Assembly: GCA_016938795.1 (NCBI GenBank)
Contig: JAFGTZ010000262.1
Coordinates: 1 to 13,204 of the forward strand
Reading direction: 5' to 3'
DNA length: 13,204 nt
DNA from: Chromatiaceae bacterium
GTDB lineage: Bacteria; Pseudomonadota; Gammaproteobacteria; Chromatiales; Chromatiaceae
Shown: positions 6,820 through 13,204 of the stretch, piece by piece
How positions within the stretch are numbered: position 1 is the first letter of the stretch
Layout: each line of letters starts with the position of its first letter
The notes under the pieces: generated by a model
Databases searched by the model: none
What the model was told of the DNA's origin: nothing
What the model saw: only the letters and a program-made list of their open reading frames with translations
Translations under genes and position numbers: made by a program

Positions 6820-7299
6820 ATGAGCGCCGACGATTACCAATATTTCCGCAACTCGCCCGTCACGGCGGGCCTGAGCGACGAACAGACCGCGACCTTGGCC
6901 GGCATTGCCTGCTGCCGCCGTCTGGCGGATCAGGAGATTCTCATCGACGAGGGGCATGTGGACAACGCGCTCCACGTTATCTGCGAGGGCGCCCTGGCCG
7001 TGACCCGCGATCTCGGCAACGGCAACTTCATCACCATGCATGTGCTGCGCACCGGCGATCTGGCCGGCGAACTGGGCTTCATCAGCGGGCGTCCGCACAC
7101 CGCCACCCTGCGCTCGCTCGGCCAGACTCAGGTTTGTAGCGTGGAGCGCGAGGCCTTCGAGTCGCTGCTGCCCCAGGATCCCTGGCTGGTCTATCAGGTG
7201 CTGCGCAACATCATCGAGGTCAGCCAGGACATCCTGCGCCGCATGAATGCCGAATATGTGGAAATGACCAAGTACATCCACCGCCACGGCAGTTATTGA
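6820..7299 (+). CDS. Single-domain cyclic-nucleotide-binding-like protein
   Basis: A 159-aa protein consisting of little more than one cyclic-nucleotide-binding (CRP-like) beta-roll, about residues 20-125, plus a C-terminal helix (123-150) ending in MTKYIHRHGSY. The phosphate-binding cassette is recognisable: G79-D80, G83-E84-L85-G86, then RPHTAT (91-96). The position usually held by the phosphate-contacting Arg is His93, so classical cAMP binding is doubtful, as in several CRP/FNR relatives that sense other signals. There is no helix-turn-helix and no kinase, channel or other effector, so it must act through a partner. ATG 6820 has AGGGGG 8 nt upstream. It appears to be a single-gene unit with its own promoter, between a hairpin on the left and a convergent efflux operon on the right. 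The fold call is confident; ligand and role are unknown. Confidence 0.88.
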   Translation: MSADDYQYFRNSPVTAGLSDEQTATLAGIACCRRLADQEILIDEGHVDNALHVICEGALAVTRDLGNGNFITMHVLRTGDLAGELGFISGRPHTATLRSLGQTQVCSVEREAFESLLPQDPWLVYQVLRNIIEVSQDILRRMNAEYVEMTKYIHRHGSY

Positions 7300-7324
7300 G
7301 CCGCCACTGCGGGCAGCACGGCGT

Positions 7325-7353
7325 CGATCGTCGGGACGCAAGCGCGACGATCG
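7325..7353. terminator. 9-bp hairpin in convergent junction
   Basis: CGATCGTCG (7325-7333) pairs with CGACGATCG (7345-7353) around an 11-nt loop, 26 nt after the stop of the cyclic-nucleotide-binding-like gene. It lies between two genes that end towards each other and could serve both directions. No T-run is present. Confidence 0.4.
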
Positions 7354-7389
7354 GGCGCCCGGAGCGCCTGGGGAAACCCCAAAACCGAT

Positions 7390-7410
7390 GCGCGATCAGT
7401 ATGGTCGCGC
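7390..7410 (-). terminator. Hairpin right after the RND stop codon
   Basis: On the minus strand GCGCGA and TCGCGC (arms at 7405-7410 and 7390-7395) form a 6-bp stem with a 9-nt loop immediately after the RND stop codon, followed a few bases later by TTTT (7381-7384). A small GGGG-AAA-CCCC hairpin (7370-7380) lies just beyond. Probably the end of the adaptor-permease operon. Confidence 0.4.
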
Positions 7411-10400
7411 TCAGGCGCGCGCCTCATCGAGCAGGCGCGCGATGCGCTCCAGCTCGAACAGACGGGCATCCTCAGGCGCCACGGCGCGCGCCCGGGCCAG
7501 ATAGCGCTGCGCGCGCTCCATATAGCCCACATCCCAGCCCTGGGCGTGCATCTGAAACAGCAACGCCTGCGCCACCCCCAGACTGAAGAGCGCGCAGCGC
7601 GGTTCCTCGTCGGCCAGCCCCTGCAACACACGGATGGCGCGCTCCCGATCCCCGCGTTCAAGCGCACTCACCGCCGCGCCATAACGCTCTCGAGCGTCCG
7701 CATCAGCAATGCTCGACGCGGGCAGATGGGCACGCCGCTCCCCATGGATCCGCAACCGCCAACGCTGCCAGGGGCGGCGCTCAGCGGCGTCGAGCAGCGG
7801 CAGCAAGGGCAGACGCTGCAAGGGCGAAGGAGGCGCCTGGGTGAACAACAGATAGAGCGCCGGCACCAAAAAGAGCGTCAGCAGAGTCGAGAAGGCAAGC
7901 CCCCAGACAATGGCCGTGGCCACCGGCCCCCACATGAGCGACTCGCCGGCCAGCCCCGTAGCTAGCGAGACCAGACCCGCAACCGTGGTCAGCGAGGTGA
8001 TGAGGATAGGCAGCAGACGCCGACGTGCGGCAATGACAATGGCCCAGGCCACCCCGCGCCCCTGATTGAGATGACGGTTGGCGGTGCTGATCAACACAAT
8101 GGCGTCGTTTGCGGCAATGCCGGCCAGGGCCACCACGCCGTAAAGCGTATAGAGGCTGAGCGGATTGCCGCTCGCGAACAGCCCGAGCACCACCCCGATA
8201 AAGGCCATGGGCACGGCCGCAAGCACCAGCAACGGCTGGCGATAGCTCACGAACTGGGCGCCGAGAATGAGATAGATGAGCCCCACCCCGACCAGAAAGA
8301 GCGCCGCGATGGCGTTAAGGCTCTCGACAATGTCGTCGTTCTGGCCGCTGAGATCGAGATCCACCCCCGGGAAGCGACGCCCCTGCTCGGCCCAGAAGGC
8401 GCGGATGGCCGCGTTGGCGCGCATGGCATCGGTGCGCTCGGCGTCGATATCGGCCTCGACCGTGATGGCGCGGCGGAAGTCGTAGTGGCGGATATTGCTG
8501 GTGGTCTGGAGCGCCTCGCTGAGGAGCAGCTTGCCGAGCGCAATCTCGCTGCCATCGGAGAGGCCCAGCGGATGATCGAGAAAGGAGCGCGTCCCGGTGA
8601 GTGCGCCCGGCTCGCCGCGCACCCGCACCTCCAGACGCTCGCCTTCGTGTTGCATGCTCGCCACCACCTCGCCATCGCCGTAGAGGCGCACCACGCGGGT
8701 CACCTCGCTCGGATCGAGCCCGGCGCGCACCAGGGCATCGGGATCGAGCCGCACGCGCAGCTCCATGCGCCCGCGGGTGTCGTCGTCGCTGATGTCGATC
8801 ACCCCAGGCTGCCCGGCGAGAAAGTCCTTGATGGCCGCCGCCGCCGCGCGAATCTCGGCGACATCGTCGCCGCGCACCTTGACGTTGATGGCCTTGAGGG
8901 TTGGCGGCCCGATCTTGCGACGCAGAAAGGAGTGCTCCAGCGGCCCCGGCACCTCGGCCAGGGGCTGGCGCAGTGCCTCGATAATCGCATCCACCCCGCG
9001 CATCCCCGGCTCCAGCGGGGCGAGACTGACAAAGAGCTGACCCTGCTCTTCGCCAAAGCTCGGTTCGGTTTCGGTGAAGCGCTGCCCCGCATAGCGGATC
9101 ACCGCCTCGGCCTCACCGGGCCTGAGTTCGGCACGCACCCGCGCCTCGATCGCCTCCAGCGTCTCCAGCGTCCGCGCCACCGGCGTACCGGGCGGCATCT
9201 CCACATTGATGTAAAACAGCCGGTAGAGATCGGTGGCGAAATAGTCCACCCGCACCAATCCAGCCGCCACCATAGCCAGGGCGCCGCCGAGCAGCCCCAG
9301 CCCGAGCAGGGGCGCAAGCCAGCGCCGGCGCAGCACGCGGATGAGCGCGCGCCCGTAGAGACGCCGCAGCCAGGCGATGAAGCGGCGACGCCAGCGCTCG
9401 ATGCGCGAGGGGCGCTCGCGCGCGAGCCGCGCCCCGAGCATGTGGCTGGGCAGCATCCAAAACGCCTCGACCAGACTGATGAGCAGGGCCAGGGTTACCA
9501 CAGCGGGCACAAACTGCATGTAATCGCCGAGCACGCCAGGAATGAACATGAGCGGCAGAAAGGCCGCGATGGTGGTGAGCACCGCCGAGACCACCGCCAC
9601 GCCCACCTCGCCCAACCCCGCAAGCGCGGCCTCCACCCCTTCCAGGCCGGTGCGCAGCTTATGGTGAATGGCCTCCACCACCACGATGGCGTCATCGACC
9701 AGCATCCCCAGCGCGATCACCACCGCCAGCAGGGTGGTTGAATTGAGCGTTTGACCGAGCAGCGCAAGCAGCACAAAGACCCCGGCGAGCACGAAGGGAA
9801 TGCCGAGACTGGTGAGCAGCGCGACGCGCAAACCCAGAAACAGCCACACCATGACCAGCACCAAGGCCAGCCCGATGAGCGCATTGTTCTCCATGACCGC
9901 GATGGCGCGTCGGGTGGCCTGGGTCTGATCCTCCAGCAGCACCAGACGCAAGCCGAGACGCTCCAGCGCGGCCTCGCGCTCGGCCATGTAAGCGCGAATG
10001 GTTTCGAGCAGACGGATGTTGTTGACCTGATCGGACTTGAACACCGAGAAGAGCACCGCCGCCTGCCCCTCGAAACGCACCAGCTCCTGCGGATCCTCGT
10101 GCCCGCGCACAATCTCGGCGACCGAGCCAAGCGGCAGCTCCCCGGCGGCCCCCACCACCGGCAGACGCGCCAGATAGCGCGGGTCGGCGCTGGTGCCCGC
10201 CAGTCGCACGAACCACTGCTGATCGCCCAGCTCGATGTCACCTGCGGCCAGATCGCGAAAATAGGCCGTCACGGTATCGGCCAGATCCACCGGCGAAAGC
10301 CCAAGCCCCACCAGCCGCGCCGGATCGAAGGCCACCCGCAGCTCGGGCGCGGTCTCGCCGATGCTCTCCACCCGATCAACCCCCGAGAGCCGCTGCAGAT

Positions 10401-10887
10401 CCTTGCGCACACCAACCGCGCTGCGGCGCAGACGCTCATCGTCGCTGATGCCGGCGAGCGCCAGGGTGGCGGTGGGAAAGGCGTTGGCGCTGCTCACCTC
10501 GACAATCTCGGGCGCGCGCGCCTCGGCGGGCAGTTCGCGCAGCCGACTCTGCACCTCGCGGCGCAGATCGTCCATGCGCTGATCGAAGGTCTCGGGCGCG
10601 ATGTCCTCGAAGCGCACCAGAATGGTCGAGAGCCCTTGCCGGCTGTTGCTGCTGACAAACTTGGTATCGGCAACCTGCTCGATGCCCTCCTCCAGCGGCT
10701 CGGTCAGACGCCGCTCCACATCCTCGGCCGAGGCGCCCGGCCAGAGTGTGCGCACCGTGACCCAGTTGAAATTGACGCTCGGATCCTGCTCGCGCGGCAG
10801 CTGCGCATAGGCCAGGGCGCCCAGCACCAGCACCAGCGCGAAGCTCAGGTTGGTAAAGACATGGTTGCGGATGAGGCGTGCGTACAT
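7411..10887 (-). CDS. RND efflux permease with C-terminal TPR-like tail
   Basis: A 1158-aa inner-membrane pump of the AcrB/AcrD/AcrF (RND) superfamily, driven by the proton motive force. The first helix (about 11-29) leads into a periplasmic loop (30-330). The second helix group includes TM4 with GMLVDDAIVVVE (Asp398, Asp399 and Glu405), the proton-relay motif. A second periplasmic loop follows and the last helix group ends near 1016. TM10 reads AGIAANDAIVLI: Asn927 stands where AcrB has Lys940, a pattern seen in other RND branches. After the final helix a further 142 residues (1017-1158) form a basic, Pro-rich linker and about two TPR-like helical pairs (for example ERGDRERAIRVLQGLADEEP), which should be cytoplasmic. 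AcrB itself is 1049 residues long. The start lies 12 nt after the adaptor stop, indicating an operon. No outer-membrane channel gene is in view. Substrate unknown; the branch looks closer to drug or lipid exporters than to metal pumps, with low certainty. Confidence 0.95.
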   Translation of the reverse strand: MYARLIRNHVFTNLSFALVLVLGALAYAQLPREQDPSVNFNWVTVRTLWPGASAEDVERRLTEPLEEGIEQVADTKFVSSNSRQGLSTILVRFEDIAPETFDQRMDDLRREVQSRLRELPAEARAPEIVEVSSANAFPTATLALAGISDDERLRRSAVGVRKDLQRLSGVDRVESIGETAPELRVAFDPARLVGLGLSPVDLADTVTAYFRDLAAGDIELGDQQWFVRLAGTSADPRYLARLPVVGAAGELPLGSVAEIVRGHEDPQELVRFEGQAAVLFSVFKSDQVNNIRLLETIRAYMAEREAALERLGLRLVLLEDQTQATRRAIAVMENNALIGLALVLVMVWLFLGLRVALLTSLGIPFVLAGVFVLLALLGQTLNSTTLLAVVIALGMLVDDAIVVVEAIHHKLRTGLEGVEAALAGLGEVGVAVVSAVLTTIAAFLPLMFIPGVLGDYMQFVPAVVTLALLISLVEAFWMLPSHMLGARLARERPSRIERWRRRFIAWLRRLYGRALIRVLRRRWLAPLLGLGLLGGALAMVAAGLVRVDYFATDLYRLFYINVEMPPGTPVARTLETLEAIEARVRAELRPGEAEAVIRYAGQRFTETEPSFGEEQGQLFVSLAPLEPGMRGVDAIIEALRQPLAEVPGPLEHSFLRRKIGPPTLKAINVKVRGDDVAEIRAAAAAIKDFLAGQPGVIDISDDDTRGRMELRVRLDPDALVRAGLDPSEVTRVVRLYGDGEVVASMQHEGERLEVRVRGEPGALTGTRSFLDHPLGLSDGSEIALGKLLLSEALQTTSNIRHYDFRRAITVEADIDAERTDAMRANAAIRAFWAEQGRRFPGVDLDLSGQNDDIVESLNAIAALFLVGVGLIYLILGAQFVSYRQPLLVLAAVPMAFIGVVLGLFASGNPLSLYTLYGVVALAGIAANDAIVLISTANRHLNQGRGVAWAIVIAARRRLLPILITSLTTVAGLVSLATGLAGESLMWGPVATAIVWGLAFSTLLTLFLVPALYLLFTQAPPSPLQRLPLLPLLDAAERRPWQRWRLRIHGERRAHLPASSIADADARERYGAAVSALERGDRERAIRVLQGLADEEPRCALFSLGVAQALLFQMHAQGWDVGYMERAQRYLARARAVAPEDARLFELERIARLLDEARA

Positions 10888-10899
10888 GGCTCGATAGAC

Positions 10900-11925
10900 T
10901 CAGGGCAGGCGCACGCGATCACCATCGGCGAGCTGAAAGCGCCCGTCCAGGATGAGTCGCGTCTCGGCGGGCAGATCGAGCGGCGCGGGATGTCCGGGAC
11001 GCGCACCCGCGAGCGCGACAAAGCGCGCCGTCTCGCCCTCAAGCACAAAGACGCCCAGAACCCCGTCGCGGCGCACCAGATAGTCGCTCGGCACCAGGCG
11101 CTCGGCGCCCACCCAGCGCAGCCGCCCGCTGGTGCCGGGCGCAAGCCGGCCCTCGACTAGGCTCAAACGTACCTCATAGGTACGCAGCCGCGTCTCCAGC
11201 AGCGGCAGCAGGGTGCGCGGGCGCAGCCCCAGGCGTTGCGCCCGGCCCACGAACTCGATGCGCTCAGCAGCCTCCAGGCTCGCCAAATCCTGCTCCTGAA
11301 CGCGCGCACTCACCTCGATGTTCTCGTCATCGAGCAGACGCAGCACTGGCGTGCCGGGCACCACATAGTCGCCAAGGCTGGCGATGCGCTCGATGACCAC
11401 CGCCGCAAGCGGTGCGCGCAGCGCGCACTGGCGCACCGAAAGGCGCGCCGCCTCCAGCGCCGCCTCCAGTTCACGAACCCGAGCGCCGAGGGTGCGCGCA
11501 TCGGCCTCGCGCTTATCCAGCTCTTCGCGCGAGATGCTGCGCTTGGCCGAGAGCTGACGGGCATTCTCCAGTTGCTGATCGGCAAAGTCGCGGCTGACGC
11601 GACCTGCCTCCAGCGCCGCCTCGGCGCGCACGACTTCAATCTCGTGGCGCTCGCAGTCGAGCCGCGCCACCAGCTGACCGGCAGTGACCCGATCGCCCAC
11701 CACCACCTCGATGGATTCGATAACCCCGCTGATCTCCGCGCTCAGGCGCGTATCGTTGAGCGCTACCGCAAGCGCCGGGGCATCGCGCTCGGGCGTGATG
11801 AGCACGCGGCCCAGCTCGATCACCGACACCGGCACCGCCTCTGCCGCCTTGGGCGCAGAGGCGCCGCCAAGCCAGAGCCCGCCAACCAGCGCAACAGCGA
11901 ACAAAGCGATCAGAAGTCTCGCCAT
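10900..11925 (-). CDS. RND periplasmic adaptor (membrane fusion protein)
   Basis: A 341-aa adaptor linking an RND permease to an outer-membrane channel. An N-terminal hydrophobic segment (2-23) serves as signal or anchor; no lipobox Cys is present. The lipoyl half-motifs are at about 61-90 (SAEISGVIESIEVVVGDRV) and 170-198 (RAPLAAVVIERIASLGDYVV). They flank a charged coiled-coil hairpin (about 92-167) rich in Ala, Glu and Arg. A beta-barrel region (about 203-275) and a short membrane-proximal part follow. At 341 residues it is a little shorter than AcrA. ATG 11925 is preceded by a GGGGGT-rich stretch that can serve as ribosome-binding site. It is the first gene of the operon, with the permease 12 nt downstream, and is divergent from lemA across 105 bp. 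The family is certain; the exported substrate is not. Confidence 0.93.
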   Translation of the reverse strand: MARLLIALFAVALVGGLWLGGASAPKAAEAVPVSVIELGRVLITPERDAPALAVALNDTRLSAEISGVIESIEVVVGDRVTAGQLVARLDCERHEIEVVRAEAALEAGRVSRDFADQQLENARQLSAKRSISREELDKREADARTLGARVRELEAALEAARLSVRQCALRAPLAAVVIERIASLGDYVVPGTPVLRLLDDENIEVSARVQEQDLASLEAAERIEFVGRAQRLGLRPRTLLPLLETRLRTYEVRLSLVEGRLAPGTSGRLRWVGAERLVPSDYLVRRDGVLGVFVLEGETARFVALAGARPGHPAPLDLPAETRLILDGRFQLADGDRVRLP

Positions 11926-12030
11926 GGCCTACCCCCAGAGCAGCCAGCCGTGCATCTTTCGCTTAAGCATAGTCGAGCCGAAGCGGTTACCATGGCGCCA
12001 TCGTCCGCCTGCCGCCCCGAGGTGCGCTCC
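11926..12030. promoter_or_regulatory. Divergent region between efflux operon and lemA
   Basis: 105 bp must contain both promoters. A leftward TATGCT (around 11965-11972) and a short GCTTAAGC palindrome (11961-11968) are visible but no clear -35. The lemA ribosome-binding site GAGGT (12019-12023) sits 7 nt before ATG 12031. I see no regulator gene next to the pump. Confidence 0.3.
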
Positions 12031-12600
12031 ATGCTTCTGACCTTGCTCGTGATGCTGGCCCTGTTTGTGGTGATCGCACTCTACGCGGTCACGGTCTACA
12101 ACCACCTGGTGCGGCTTAAGCACAATGTCGCCAAGGCCTGGTCGAACATCGACATCGCGCTCAAGCAGCGCCACGACGAACTGCCCAAGCTGGTGGCGGT
12201 CTGTCAGCAATACATGCAGTACGAGCAGGAGACCCTGGAACGCGTGATTCGCGCGCGCGGCGCGGTCTTCGAGGCCGGACAGCTCGGCGATGCGCGCGGA
12301 CTGGGCGCGGCGGAGAGCGAGTTGCGCCTGGGGCTTGGACAGCTCTTCGCGCTGGCCGAAAACTATCCCAACCTCAAGGCCGATGAGAGCTTCCGCCAGC
12401 TCGGGCAACGCATCAGCCAGCTTGAGGAAACCATCGCCGACCGGCGCGAGCTCTATAACGAGAGCGCCAATCTCAACAACGTCCGCATCGAGCAGTTTCC
12501 CGATGTGCTCATTGCCCGACTCTTCGCCTTCCGCCCGGCGGATCTGCTCGAATTCAGTGCCGAACGGGCCGATGTGGACGTGCGCGCCCTCTTTGGTTGA
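12031..12600 (+). CDS. lemA: LemA family protein
   Basis: A 189-aa LemA family protein: an N-terminal membrane helix (about 2-23) with a short outside end, then a long cytoplasmic helical bundle. Family landmarks are the YNHLVRLKHNVAKAWSNID block after the membrane helix and QRHDELPKLV near 46-55. Further on are YPNLKADESFRQLG and the closing LYNESANLNNVRIEQFPDVL segment. The reading frame stays open far upstream, but that part lies antisense to the adaptor gene and is not coding. ATG 12031 is preferred over the in-frame ATG 11992, since GAGGT precedes it at 7 nt and it puts the membrane helix first. The family is widespread; Listeria LemA yields an antigenic peptide, but the biochemical role is unknown. 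The GIDE-domain gene follows after 12 nt, a recurrent pairing that implies the two membrane proteins work together. Confidence 0.93.
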   Translation: MLLTLLVMLALFVVIALYAVTVYNHLVRLKHNVAKAWSNIDIALKQRHDELPKLVAVCQQYMQYEQETLERVIRARGAVFEAGQLGDARGLGAAESELRLGLGQLFALAENYPNLKADESFRQLGQRISQLEETIADRRELYNESANLNNVRIEQFPDVLIARLFAFRPADLLEFSAERADVDVRALFG

Positions 12601-12612
12601 CGCCCGCCCCCC

Positions 12613-13204
12613 ATGCTGGAGTCGCTGACCCACAAGGCCGCCGTCGCCGATCCGGTGGAATTCTGGATCGCCATCTGCGTTGCCGCCGGCATCGCCGCCT
12701 TCGCCCTCTATCGGGCCTTGCGCGCCTTCTCCGGTCTGCGCCTGATCGCCGACACCCCGACCGCGCGCATCCGCTCCGCGCCCCAGGGACATGTCGAACT
12801 CCAGGGGCTCGCCCAACCGCGCGGCGAGCCCCTCCCAGCGCCGCTCAGCACGCGCCCCTGTGTCTGGTATCGCTACCGCATCGCCGAGCGGCGCTCAAGC
12901 GGGCGCAACGAGTCCTGGGTCACGGTCGAACAAGGCGAGGCCGAGGGGCCCTTCCTGCTCGACGACGGCACCGGACACTGCCTGGTTGAACCCAAGGGCG
13001 CGCGCCTGCACTGCGCGCACCGCGAGACCTGGTACAGCGGACGTCGCGGCGGGCGCCCGAACGAGTCGGGCGACGGCTGGAGCGGGCTCCTGCTTGGGGG
13101 GCGCAAACGCTGGCGCATGAGCGAGGAGCGCATCCAGGCGGGCGACTTTCTCTATGTGCTCGGACATCTCGAAACACCGCGTCGCGACAGCCGCGAGCGC
13201 GAGC
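12613..13204 (+). CDS. GIDE-domain membrane protein (3' end off window)
   Basis: The first 197 residues of a protein whose 3' end lies beyond the window. It has a short N-terminus, a membrane helix (about 17-36), and a soluble domain with the GIDE/BAM-type features: RIRSAPQGHVELQGLAQP (52-69), the hallmark PCVWYRYRI (82-90), SWVTVEQG (101-108), a FLLDDGTG strand pair (114-121) and, further on, GDFLYVLGHL (177-186). This domain is shared with the human mitochondrial E3 ligase MUL1/GIDE; bacterial members usually lack the RING finger, so the common database label of ubiquitin ligase should not be taken literally. A second membrane helix is expected near the missing C-terminus. It starts 12 nt after lemA and should be co-transcribed with it. 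No strong ribosome-binding site is visible, so translational coupling is likely. Confidence 0.85.
   Translation, partial: MLESLTHKAAVADPVEFWIAICVAAGIAAFALYRALRAFSGLRLIADTPTARIRSAPQGHVELQGLAQPRGEPLPAPLSTRPCVWYRYRIAERRSSGRNESWVTVEQGEAEGPFLLDDGTGHCLVEPKGARLHCAHRETWYSGRRGGRPNESGDGWSGLLLGGRKRWRMSEERIQAGDFLYVLGHLETPRRDSRERE

Noticed and set aside
7300..7410. CRISPR or tRNA-like structure in the hairpin-rich junction
   Set aside because: The hairpins differ from one another with no repeat-spacer spacing, and no cloverleaf or CCA end can be drawn; they fit a convergent terminator zone.
8071..9741. Long open frames opposite the RND permease (556 codons, and 469 codons at 9751-11160)
   Set aside because: Compositionally biased antisense frames of the RND and adaptor genes, with no recognisable domains.
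11236..12030. N-terminal extension of the LemA reading frame, upstream of ATG 12031
   Set aside because: It overlaps the adaptor gene antisense and lacks conservation features; ATG 12031 has a good ribosome-binding site and starts the expected membrane helix.
12613..13204. Labelling the GIDE-domain protein as a true E3 ubiquitin ligase
   Set aside because: No RING Cys/His pattern is visible, and bacteria of this kind lack ubiquitin; only the membrane-adjacent domain is shared.

Overview
The window is high-GC chromosomal DNA packed with ordinary-looking genes. The protein set points to a gammaproteobacterium, and the style of several genes (a METLYRIV-type N-terminal domain before a BPSS1780 membrane domain, a large SEC-C/TPR protein, a LemA-GIDE pair) would fit a purple sulfur bacterium or relative (Chromatiales). 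That placement is inference from sequence feel, with no ribosomal RNA or other marker in the window to confirm it. I see no transposase, CRISPR array, phage gene, tRNA or rRNA.

Layout, left to right. Positions 1-246 hold no convincing gene but two hairpins, one of them a perfect 19-bp palindrome. Next is a leftward TraB/PrgY-family membrane protein gene (247-1443). A divergent promoter region separates it from a rightward pair: a small lipoprotein (1610-2029) and an AI-2E family transporter (2039-3106). After a 234-bp gap come a rightward SEC-C/TPR protein (3341-5269) and a three-part protein with a zinc ribbon and a BPSS1780-type membrane domain (5323-6633). A strong hairpin ends that unit. 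A promoter with a consensus -10 then precedes a single-domain cyclic-nucleotide-binding-like protein (6820-7299).

The second half starts with a convergent junction full of hairpins (7300-7410). Leftward from 11925 runs a two-gene efflux operon: a periplasmic adaptor (10900-11925), then an RND permease (7411-10887) with an unusual cytoplasmic TPR-like tail. Divergent from it are lemA (12031-12600) and a GIDE-domain membrane protein (12613 to beyond the right edge), a known neighbour pair.

How the genes work together: the adaptor and permease should form a tripartite pump with an outer-membrane channel encoded elsewhere. LemA and GIDE are membrane-anchored partners of unknown function. The other genes are mostly envelope or protein-interaction proteins without an evident shared pathway. 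The best non-coding observation is a 36-bp near-repeat (27 of 36 identical) in the intergenic regions at 1481-1516 and 3164-3199. On the minus strand each copy contains an extended -10-like core, and one copy sits where the traB-family promoter should be. The most notable protein architecture is the RND permease with a C-terminal TPR-like tail. I did not find a clear previously undescribed multi-gene system.
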